Source: JAIQFL01 sp035295745
GTDB taxonomy: Bacteria > Acidobacteriota > Terriglobia > Bryobacterales > Bryobacteraceae
NCBI GenBank assembly: GCA_035295745.1
Contig: DATGIL010000034.1
Span: 62,001 to 126,000, forward strand
DNA length: 64,000 nucleotides
Direction: 5' to 3'
The translations under genes and the position numbers were made by a program. The stretch's first letter is position 1; the number at the start of each line of letters is the position of its first letter. The notes beneath the pieces are model-generated. The model worked only from the letters and a program-made list of their open reading frames with translations. It was not told the DNA's origin and did not search any database. Shown here piece after piece: positions 34,174 through 42,127 of this stretch.

Positions 34174-36648
34174 ATGAAACGTACGCGCTTGATTCTCGCC
34201 GCTGTCCTGATATCGGCAGCCGGGCTCGCCATTGCCGCAACCATTAACCGTTCCATGCGCATTCCTGATGTGAAGGACTCCACCGGAGCTGTCACGCTTC
34301 CGAATGGCTGGCGGATTTCTCCCGCGGGTAAACACGTTCCGTTGCCAGGCGACCTTCCGATGAAGATGGCTGCTACGGGCGATGGCGCCAGAATCCTGGT
34401 GTTGACTGCGGGGTATCACGACCACAGTTTGAACGTGATCGATCCGCGCACGCAGGAATTGGTCTCGACGTTGAACGTGGTCAAGTCGTGGGACGGAATG
34501 GCCTTTGATGCGGCTACCGGCATGGTATACCTTTCCGGCGGCGGACATGCCAAGCGCGGCTTCGCCGAGGTGTTGGCTCGGATGAGTATGTCGCCCGTGA
34601 TGAAAGAATCGGTGGAGAAGCCGATTCTGCGGGCGCGTTATTCCGGAGGCAAGCTCACGCCGGAGGCGCCCATCAGCATCAATGGACTGGATGAAAAAGA
34701 CAGGTTCATCTCCGGGCTCGCGCTGGGGCCCGGTGGCGCTTTATACGCCTTGAATATTCAGACGGACACGCTCTATCGCCTGAGCGGGGCGGACTTCGCG
34801 GAGCAGACCTCCGTCAAGACCGGCTACCGGCCTTACGGCGTGGTGTTCTCACCGGACGGCAATACGTTGGCGGTCTCCAACTGGGGGGACCGTTCTGTCA
34901 GTCTGCTGGATGCCAGGTCGCTGCGGGAAACAGCGCGAGTCGCGGTGGGAAGCCATCCGAATGAGATGGTATGGGCCAAAGACGGCAGATTGTTCGTGAC
35001 CGATTCCGGGTCGAACGACGTCAGTATCATCCGCAACGGCGCAGTCGTGGAGACCGTTCGCACTTCACTGACTCCGAACGCACTGGTGGGATCGACGCCC
35101 GACGCGCTGGCGCTCTCGCCCGATGGCCGGCGGCTCTACGTGGCAAATGCGGATAACAACAATGTCGCGGTAATCGATGTATCGGGCAAGGAATCGCGTG
35201 TTCTCGGATTCGTGCCGACTGGTTGGTACCCTACGACGATTGCCGTCTCGAACGATGGCAAGCAACTTTATGTGGGAACCGGCAAAGGCATGGGGTTCCG
35301 AAACAACTACCCCGGCAGCCTCACGGCGAAACAGCAAGCACCCAATCCGAAGACGCCGTACGATTACATCGCGGGAGTTCTCAGCGGACACCTCTCTATC
35401 GTCGATGTGCCGGATGCCCGCCAGCTCGCCGAATACACAAGGCGGGCGTCCAGCAATGTTCCCGCACCGGCGGAATACGTGGATAGCGCATGGGCCGGGA
35501 AGATCCAACGGGATGTCTTCCCGAAGATCAAGCACGTGCTGTACATCATCCGCGAGAATCGCACCTACGACCAGGTATTCGGCGATCTGGGAGTCGGAAA
35601 CGGCGACCCGAGTTTAACTCTTTTCGGACAGCAGGTGACGCCCAATGCGCATGCGTACGCGAAGCGCTGGGTGACGCTCGACAACCTATACTGCGATGGC
35701 GAGGTTTCGGAAGACGGACATCAGTGGTCGAACGCCGCTTACGCCACCGACTTCAATCAGAAGTCGTGGACCAACAGTTATAGCCAGCGGGCGGAGCCGG
35801 AGGCCGACGAGCGGCTCGAATCCTCTCCGGCAGGCTACCTGTGGGATGCTTGCGCGCGGAAGGGCCTGAGCTTCCGGACTTATGGCGAGATGGCCAGTTT
35901 CAAATCCACTCCGGAGTCGGAGCCGGAGGTGAAGGCCGTGGGATCGCTCGCGGGACACGTCTCCACCGAATGGCTGAAGGTGAAAGCCAAGGGCGGACGC
36001 GATACCGACAAGGCAGCAGTGTTCATCAAGGAGCTGCAACAGGCCGAACAGTCGGGCGATTGGCCGAACTTCATGGTGATGTCGTTGGGTGAGGATCATA
36101 CGCAGGGGCTCAGGCCGGGAACGTACACGCCAGTCGCCGCAGTGGCCAGCAACGATCAGGCTTTAGGACAGATCGTGCAGGCGGTGAGCCACTCGCGTTT
36201 CTGGAAGGAGACTGCCATCTTCGTGATCGAGGACGATGCGCAGAACGGGCCGGATCACGTGGATGCACACCGCACCGTCGGCCTGGTGGTCTCGCCGTGG
36301 ATCAAGCGCGGCATCGTCGATAGCTCGATGTACACGACTTCTTCGTTTGTCCGCACGATGGAGTTGATTTTGGGTCTGAATCCGATGACTCAGTTCGATG
36401 CGGCGGCGACCCCCATGTTCGCTTCGTTCTCGAACGAGCCCTCGTTCGACGCAGTCGACCTGGTGCCTGCGCAAACGGATCTGATGGCTCGCAATCCGGC
36501 CACGGGTCCGGGCGCTCGAGCTTCCCTCAAGCTGGATTTTTCCGATTATGATCGTGCGGATCCGGACGAGCTGAACGAGATTCTGTGGTCGGCGCTCAAG
36601 CCAGGCAAGCCCATGCCGGCGCCGGTCAGAAGCGCCCGCGTTCGATAA
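34174..36648 (+). CDS. Exported beta-propeller/phosphoesterase fusion
   Basis: An 824-residue protein with signal peptide (LILAAVLISAAGLAIAA). Residues about 50-410 form a YncE-like seven-bladed propeller with repeated YGVVFSPDGNTLAVSNWGD and ALALSPDGRRLYVANADNNN blades. Residues about 430-800 are an alkaline-phosphatase-superfamily phosphoesterase: IKHVLYIIRENRTYDQVFGD, DGEVSEDGHQW, AIFVIEDDAQNGPDHVDAHR. This two-part architecture is known in several phyla; the substrate is unknown. AGAGG seven bases upstream supports ATG 34174 over GTG 34168. It diverges from the ABC operon. Confidence 0.88.
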   Translation: MKRTRLILAAVLISAAGLAIAATINRSMRIPDVKDSTGAVTLPNGWRISPAGKHVPLPGDLPMKMAATGDGARILVLTAGYHDHSLNVIDPRTQELVSTLNVVKSWDGMAFDAATGMVYLSGGGHAKRGFAEVLARMSMSPVMKESVEKPILRARYSGGKLTPEAPISINGLDEKDRFISGLALGPGGALYALNIQTDTLYRLSGADFAEQTSVKTGYRPYGVVFSPDGNTLAVSNWGDRSVSLLDARSLRETARVAVGSHPNEMVWAKDGRLFVTDSGSNDVSIIRNGAVVETVRTSLTPNALVGSTPDALALSPDGRRLYVANADNNNVAVIDVSGKESRVLGFVPTGWYPTTIAVSNDGKQLYVGTGKGMGFRNNYPGSLTAKQQAPNPKTPYDYIAGVLSGHLSIVDVPDARQLAEYTRRASSNVPAPAEYVDSAWAGKIQRDVFPKIKHVLYIIRENRTYDQVFGDLGVGNGDPSLTLFGQQVTPNAHAYAKRWVTLDNLYCDGEVSEDGHQWSNAAYATDFNQKSWTNSYSQRAEPEADERLESSPAGYLWDACARKGLSFRTYGEMASFKSTPESEPEVKAVGSLAGHVSTEWLKVKAKGGRDTDKAAVFIKELQQAEQSGDWPNFMVMSLGEDHTQGLRPGTYTPVAAVASNDQALGQIVQAVSHSRFWKETAIFVIEDDAQNGPDHVDAHRTVGLVVSPWIKRGIVDSSMYTTSSFVRTMELILGLNPMTQFDAAATPMFASFSNEPSFDAVDLVPAQTDLMARNPATGPGARASLKLDFSDYDRADPDELNEILWSALKPGKPMPAPVRSARVR

Positions 36649-36684
36649 GGGAACGATTGGCCTGTTGCGATGTGAGCACAAACG

Positions 36685-37200
36685 CTCCCTTACGGTCGCG
36701 GCTCGTTGCCTACGGACGGCGCGATGGGTGCGCTTGCGAGCCGCGCGCGTAAGCAAGCGATGTTCCGGTCGGTCCGAAAATCACTCCCTTACGGTCGTGG
36801 CTCGTTGCGTACGCACGGCGCGATGGGAGCGCTTGCGAGCCGCGCGTAGGCAAGCGAAGTCCCGGACGGTCCGAAATCACTCCCTTACGGTCGTGGCTCG
36901 TTGCCTACGCACGGCGCGATGGGAGCGCTTGCGAGCCGCGCGCGTAAGCAAGCGATGTCGCGGTCGGTTCCGAAAATCACTCCGTTGCGGTCGTGGCTCG
37001 TTGCCTACGCACGGCGATGGGTGCGCTTGCGAGCCGCGCGCGTAAGCAAGCGATTTTCCGGACGGTCCGAAAATCACTCCCTTACGGTCGTGGCTCGTAA
37101 GCTACCCAATGGACGCTCCCTTACGGTCGCGGCTCGTAAGCCACGGCGCGATGGGTGCGCTTGCGAACCGCGCGCGTGAGCAAGCGATGTCCCGGTCGGC
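36685..37200 (+). repeat. Tandem array of ~98-bp hairpin units
   Basis: Units begin with CTCCCTTACGGTCG at 36685, 36784, 36880, 36980 (CTCCGTTGCGGTCG), 37077 and 37116: four near-full units of 96-100 bases, one cut to 39 bases, and a last one of about 84. Within a unit CTTACGGTCGTGGCTCG faces CGAGCCGCGCGCGTAAG around a ~30-base loop, so each can fold into a long hairpin. The array ends one base from the stop codon of the next minus-strand gene. Units are not separated by unique spacers. Confidence 0.92.
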
Positions 37201-37201
37201 C

Positions 37202-38569
37202 CTAACGACTCGCGTAGCGGATCAGTTTTTCGCGGTCGGCGCGCTTGCCGGCGAGCACGCCGAACCACGGGACCATCATCTCTTCCCAGGTCTGATCGCC
37301 CCACCAGACGTCCGTATTGGGGTTGGGATTCCGCGGATTGTTCGCTGAGTTGTCGAAGTGCGCGGCCACTTCCAGACGCGACCCCTTGGGAGCGTCAATC
37401 GGCTTCTCGAGCGCGAAGCCCATTTGCCAGTTGAAGTCCCACTTCACGCTGAGCAGCGTTTGCGACTGCCCATTGGGAAGCACCAGGCGGTACGTCATGT
37501 CCTTGCCGCGCAGATGCATGTGGGGCATCAGCCAGGCGATCTCCACATCCTGCTGGAAGACCACCGTGGCGTGACTCTCCCAGTTGGCATCGCCCGCTGG
37601 AATGTGGAAGTGGGCGGGATCGCGGAGAGCCGTGGGGACTACCGTCACGAACTGCCGCTCGGGCGGCTCCTTCGCGACAGTGAAACCGATACTGGTCTGG
37701 TCGCTGGAGGCTTTGCCGTTGGTGGTGTAGTGCATCTGTAAAATCAGGTCGGCGCCCGCGGGTACGAATTTTCCGGCGTGATAAGGTCGATAATCCACCG
37801 GGGCTGTGCCTGGGTCGTAGGTGGTCTCGAGGCCGAAGAGTCCGCCGAGACGATCGGCTTTCGCCACCTTCTTGAGCGCGACACCGGCGGGATCGCGCTG
37901 CTTGACCGCAGAGTGCGGCACGCCATACTCGACGTCGTCTTCGTGCGGGACGATCTGGAGCGACACGTGATGCACCACCGACCGGTCGCCGGGGCGAATC
38001 TCGATGGAGGTTATCCAGGTGTCTTCTTTGAAGCCGCTGGGAATGGTGATGGTAGTCAGTTCCAGGACGCCGTGCGCGGGGACGGGGAACGGCTTTGGCA
38101 TCGAGACCACGACGTCGGGCGGGATGATCCAACCTTGCGGCCATTGGATGGGCGGAGGCGAATCGCGGAGGTCGCCTTCGGGCGCACCGGCATTCACCCA
38201 CTGCGCGATCGTCTCGATCTCGCCGGGCTGCAGGGTACGGTCATTCGAGAAGTGGCCGTATTGCGGATCGGCGGGCCACGGCGGCATCTTGCGAGTGACC
38301 ACCGCTTCTTTGATAGCCTTGGCCCACGGGCGCGTGCTCTCGTAGGTGAGGAACGACATAGGCGCTATCTGGCCGGGGCGGTGACACGTCTGGCACTTGC
38401 CCTCCAGGATCGGCACGATGTCGCGATGAAAAGTGGGAGCTGCGTAAGCAGCGGCCGCGAAGAACAGGGCGGCGCTGAAAAGCGAATCGCGGCAGCGGAA
38501 TTTGTAGATGCACGAAAAGCGTCGAGATGAGTCTCGACGGGGCAAACAGAAGTGTTTATGCCACCTCAC
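37202..38569 (-). CDS. Cytochrome c fused to copper type II monooxygenase-like fold
   Basis: A 455-residue exported protein. A mono-heme cytochrome c domain (ILEGKCQTCHRPGQIAPMSF) is followed by two beta domains resembling PHM/DBH copper monooxygenases. Candidate copper ligands are the His pair in DRSVVHHVSL, His in LILQMHYTT, the HxH in LMPHMHLRGKDM and Met in WEEMMVPWF. GTG 38569 overlaps the stop of the DUF1501 gene (GTGA), and no better in-frame start exists. The first ~20 codons therefore run through double-hairpin repeat copy 5 before the hydrophobic leader SLFSAALFFAAAAYA. Third gene of an operon; substrate unknown. Confidence 0.8.
   Translation of the reverse strand: MRWHKHFCLPRRDSSRRFSCIYKFRCRDSLFSAALFFAAAAYAAPTFHRDIVPILEGKCQTCHRPGQIAPMSFLTYESTRPWAKAIKEAVVTRKMPPWPADPQYGHFSNDRTLQPGEIETIAQWVNAGAPEGDLRDSPPPIQWPQGWIIPPDVVVSMPKPFPVPAHGVLELTTITIPSGFKEDTWITSIEIRPGDRSVVHHVSLQIVPHEDDVEYGVPHSAVKQRDPAGVALKKVAKADRLGGLFGLETTYDPGTAPVDYRPYHAGKFVPAGADLILQMHYTTNGKASSDQTSIGFTVAKEPPERQFVTVVPTALRDPAHFHIPAGDANWESHATVVFQQDVEIAWLMPHMHLRGKDMTYRLVLPNGQSQTLLSVKWDFNWQMGFALEKPIDAPKGSRLEVAAHFDNSANNPRNPNPNTDVWWGDQTWEEMMVPWFGVLAGKRADREKLIRYASR
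38513..38564 (+). repeat. Double-hairpin repeat, copy 5
   Basis: Forward copy (stems GCGTCGAGA/TCTCGACG and GGCAAACA/TGTTTATGCC) placed within the N-terminal codons of the cytochrome/copper gene and directly behind the DUF1501 stop. It would sit in the intercistronic part of the operon mRNA. Confidence 0.87.
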
Positions 38570-39975
38570 TTGCCCCACAATTCGTTGATCGGCCCGTACA
38601 GATCCTGATCGCTGAACGGGACGTATTCGAAGCCGCGGCCAAAGGGGTCATCGTGACGGACCGTCGTCCAGTCGATGCCGACCGCAGAGTAGATGGTCGC
38701 CTCAATGTCCTCGGGATTCACGCTGCGATTGCGCGACCAGCCCGGGTCGTCAGTATTGGACCCATCGGCCACGGTCGACCCGATGGTGCGGCCTGGCGTA
38801 ATCCCGCCTCCGGCAAATACAGCGGATTGCTGGATCAGGTGATCGCGCCCGCCGGCTGCGGTGACCGGTCCCACGGTGCGCCCGAATTCTCCCGCCATCA
38901 CGACGAGTGTACTATCCAACTGCCCGGAGGCTTTCAGATCGCTAATGAGCGCCGAGTAGCCGTCGTCCAGCGGTTTGCCCATGGTGTACATGTTGTTGCC
39001 CTTGGGATTCTGCTGGCCATAGATATCCTGATGCATGTCCCAACTCCCGTTGGTGATCAGGATGAAGCGCGTCCCCTGATTGGCTGCCAATACCTGTTTG
39101 GCAACAAGACAGGCGTTTCCGAATGAGCTGTTGCCGTAGCGGGTGCTGTCCGACGCGGTGAATGCGAAGGTGTCGGCCACAGTCTTGTTATACATCATCT
39201 GCTGGGCCGCGACGTAGAAGTCGTTGTAGTCTTCGAGCGGCTTGCCGTAGGGCGAATTGGAGCGCAGCGGCGCGTCGATCGTCTGCAACTGCGTGTACAT
39301 GGTCTTGAAGCGGCCGGTACCTGTGGGATCGTTCGGATTGGTGGTGTTGGGGATGCCCGAAGTGGCCGGCGTGATCTTGAAGGGCGCATATTGCGCGGAG
39401 AAGTAGCCGTTGCCGACGCACGCGCCGGAGTTCAGCGCGAGGAACGGCGGAAAGAGCTGGCCGGCTTGATACTTCTCGATGGCCACCACGCTGCCGATGT
39501 TCGGGGCAATGTCTCCCAAGGCAGCGGCGGGATTGCGCCCGATCTGCGTCCAGTGCTGCGCCAGCGTGTGGACCAGCGCATGTGCCTGCATGGAGCGCAC
39601 GATGGTGAGATTCGGGAGGAGCGCGCCCATCTTGGGCAACAGGCCTGTGGGCCAGTTCACGCCGTTGGTGGTAGCGGGATCGAAGTTCGAGGGCGTAGTG
39701 CCGTTCACCACCTTGAGGTCGAACGTATCGGTGTGGCTGATTGCGCCGGCCAGCAGAATGAAGATCACGTTCTTGGCGGTGTTCTGCGTGGTCGCTCCAG
39801 AGTTGGTGGTCACGGATTGCGCCTTCGACAGGTGGGGCACCAGGTACGATCCGGTTACGCCGGCGCCGATGAGCTCGAAGAACTGGCGGCGGCTGACGTA
39901 GGGCCGGCTGAAGAAAGTCTTGTGATGATGCGGATGCCGCTGGAAGAATTGTTGCAGGCGCTTTTGTTCGTTCAT
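38566..39975 (-). CDS. DUF1501 family protein
   Basis: A 469-residue exported protein of DUF1501, a sulfatase-like fold abundant in Planctomycetes and Acidobacteria. A Tat-like leader (SRPYVSRRQFFELIGAGVTG) is followed by VIFILLAGAISHTDTFDLKV, RFILITNGSWDMHQDIYGQQ and VVMAGEFGRTVGPV. GGAGG upstream supports ATG 39975. It lies 27 bases after the DUF1549/DUF1553 gene, the usual pairing of these families. Function is not established; the pair may act together on the outside of the cell. Confidence 0.88.
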   Translation of the reverse strand: MNEQKRLQQFFQRHPHHHKTFFSRPYVSRRQFFELIGAGVTGSYLVPHLSKAQSVTTNSGATTQNTAKNVIFILLAGAISHTDTFDLKVVNGTTPSNFDPATTNGVNWPTGLLPKMGALLPNLTIVRSMQAHALVHTLAQHWTQIGRNPAAALGDIAPNIGSVVAIEKYQAGQLFPPFLALNSGACVGNGYFSAQYAPFKITPATSGIPNTTNPNDPTGTGRFKTMYTQLQTIDAPLRSNSPYGKPLEDYNDFYVAAQQMMYNKTVADTFAFTASDSTRYGNSSFGNACLVAKQVLAANQGTRFILITNGSWDMHQDIYGQQNPKGNNMYTMGKPLDDGYSALISDLKASGQLDSTLVVMAGEFGRTVGPVTAAGGRDHLIQQSAVFAGGGITPGRTIGSTVADGSNTDDPGWSRNRSVNPEDIEATIYSAVGIDWTTVRHDDPFGRGFEYVPFSDQDLYGPINELWGK

Positions 39976-40002
39976 GGCTGTTCCTCCGTGCCTCAAATCG
40001 AT

Positions 40003-41895
40003 TTAGTAATTGAAGATGAAATCCACCTTGTTGTAGAGCGACCACAGCAGGTTCTCGGCCTGCTGCGCCCGGTTGCCGCTGCTCAGTTGCTGCACGGCCT
40101 GGGTGACCTCGTCGCTGGTGGGAAGGCGCGAGAGCACGTTGAGAAACAGCGTGTTCACCAGTTGGGTGTTGGATTGGTTCAGATTCGCTACCAGCAGGCT
40201 GGTGGCGCTGCCGGTGGATTTCGTGCGGCTCATCACGAACGGGTCGTTCATCAGATCGAGCGCCTGCGAGATGGAACCTTCACCAGAACGTGTCTGGTCG
40301 TCGCGATTGCCGCGCAGGAACGCGTCCAGGAACGGCGTGACGGCGTTTCCGGCCGAGGGAGTGTTGAGCGGCTCGGGGAACTGCATCGCCCAGGTGAGAA
40401 CGCCGTTGGCCGCGACTGTGTACTTCGGCAGGATGTTGCTCGACTGCGCCGCTGCGTCGTGGACCTCTTCCGACCAGAGACGGCGCACCATGTGACGGGC
40501 GAAGAGCGAGTCCCATGAGGCGTCATAGGTGCCGTTGTAGCGCGACGAGAGTTGATAGGCCTGCGAATTGGTGATGGTCTTCATTAGCCACTGCAGGTCG
40601 TACTTGTTATCGATGAAGTCCTGGGCAAGCGCGTTCAGCAACTGCGGATTCGACGGCTGGAGCGTCCAGGGATCGGGCGGCGGATTGTTCGGATCGAGGC
40701 GCGCGGGGTCGAACTGATCAGGCGGATCGACGATGCCGACACCGAAGAAGTAGGCCCAGAAGTAGTTCACCGTGGCGCGTGCGAACTGGAAATCGCCAGT
40801 GATCTGCGCGGCCAGTGACACGCGGTAGTTATCGCCCGCCTTCGGTGTCGAGTTGTTGAAAATATACATCGGAGCGACGGTCTTCTCGGTTCCCACGGGT
40901 TGGCGGGCCGGGCGATTGCCCGTGGTGGTGTTGAGCGCATAGTCGGTTTTAGCCTTGGCGGTGTTGTCCGCCAAGCCCCAGTAGTAAGGCTGATTCGCGG
41001 CAGACGATACCGGAGTGCGGCTGGCGACGGTGTGCGACATGTACGACGCAAGCTGCCATGCCTGGTAACGCGTCGTCTGGCTGCCCCAGAGACTAATGGA
41101 ATCGAGGTGTCCGCGTCCGTTGTGGCAAAGCAGGCAATTCACGTGCGACAAACCGAGAAAGACGTCAAAAGTGTTGGCAGTCTGCTGATCGAAGATGTCC
41201 TGGATTGGACCGCCGGTCACCACGCCGCCGACCAGGAAATTGAGCGTGCCGTCGGTGTAGCTGTTGGCGCCGCCGGCGCTGATCAGGTCGCGCGCCATCT
41301 GATCGTACGGTTTATTCGCCTGTAGCGACGCGCGCACGTAGTCGTTGAACGCCTTGACGCCTTCGGGGTAGCGGCGAATCTGCGAGTTCTGCGAGTTGTT
41401 CTGGTAGAGATCCCCCAGGAACATCGTCCACTTGTCGATGAATTCGGGTGCAGCGATCAACTGGTTGATGAGATCGGCGCGCTTTGTGGGGGTGGTGTCG
41501 GCGACGAAACTGACGACCTTCGCGGGAGGTGGGATGCGTCCGGTGAGGTCGAGCGTGACCCGGCGAATAAATTCGTAATCGTTGGTGGCGGGGGCGGGAG
41601 CGACCCCCGCCGCCTTCAGCGCGGCGAAAATGTAAGAATCGATATCATTTCCGCCGGTCTGAGCCGCGGGCGCAAGTTTGGCCATGGCGCGACTGGTCTG
41701 GAGCGGCAGTTGGGACGTCACCGTGGAGGTGAGTGCCGACATCGCGGCGCGATGCGCATTCGGGATGAAGCGCTGGGACTGTGGTCCGAATCGGGTACAT
41801 TCGGCGTGCGCCACGGGATACTGAGCGTCCAGATTGTCCTGCGCGAACAGGATCGCACTGAGAGAAAGAACACCAAGAATCAGCCTGCTGCCCAT
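40003..41895 (-). CDS. DUF1549/DUF1553 family protein
   Basis: A 630-residue exported protein with signal peptide (LILGVLSLSAILFAQ). The N-terminal DUF1549 part (FIRRVTLDLTGRIPPPAKVV, APEFIDKWTMFLGDL) and the C-terminal DUF1553 part (ATVNYFWAYFFGVGIVDPPD, LARHMVRRLWSEEVHDA-like ARHMVRRLWSEEVHDA) are recognisable. CLLCHNGRGHLD near the middle is a single CxxCH heme-binding-type motif. GGGGG upstream supports ATG 41895. First gene of the operon with DUF1501 and the cytochrome/copper protein. Role unknown. Confidence 0.87.
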   Translation of the reverse strand: MGSRLILGVLSLSAILFAQDNLDAQYPVAHAECTRFGPQSQRFIPNAHRAAMSALTSTVTSQLPLQTSRAMAKLAPAAQTGGNDIDSYIFAALKAAGVAPAPATNDYEFIRRVTLDLTGRIPPPAKVVSFVADTTPTKRADLINQLIAAPEFIDKWTMFLGDLYQNNSQNSQIRRYPEGVKAFNDYVRASLQANKPYDQMARDLISAGGANSYTDGTLNFLVGGVVTGGPIQDIFDQQTANTFDVFLGLSHVNCLLCHNGRGHLDSISLWGSQTTRYQAWQLASYMSHTVASRTPVSSAANQPYYWGLADNTAKAKTDYALNTTTGNRPARQPVGTEKTVAPMYIFNNSTPKAGDNYRVSLAAQITGDFQFARATVNYFWAYFFGVGIVDPPDQFDPARLDPNNPPPDPWTLQPSNPQLLNALAQDFIDNKYDLQWLMKTITNSQAYQLSSRYNGTYDASWDSLFARHMVRRLWSEEVHDAAAQSSNILPKYTVAANGVLTWAMQFPEPLNTPSAGNAVTPFLDAFLRGNRDDQTRSGEGSISQALDLMNDPFVMSRTKSTGSATSLLVANLNQSNTQLVNTLFLNVLSRLPTSDEVTQAVQQLSSGNRAQQAENLLWSLYNKVDFIFNY

Positions 41896-42127
41896 TGTGA
41901 CCCCCTCCGAGTCCGGGTCTTCAAAACTTTCACGATAGGAAACCCGGCGGCTGGGGAAAAGACTCGCTGCGGCTAAGATTAACAATTCTCAGGAATTCAC
42001 TGGTGGTAGGGTTTCGGGCTGTCTTTCGATAGGAACGGACAATCGTTCGGTCAAGACGTAGACCGTGGTGTACCATTCCCGATTCGTGTATCCTGAATTT
42101 CACCCCTGGGACAGAAAGAAGGACCGC

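Noticed and set aside
36685..37200. Possible CRISPR array
   Set aside because: Units of ~98 bases follow one another without unique spacers, and no cas gene is in the window.
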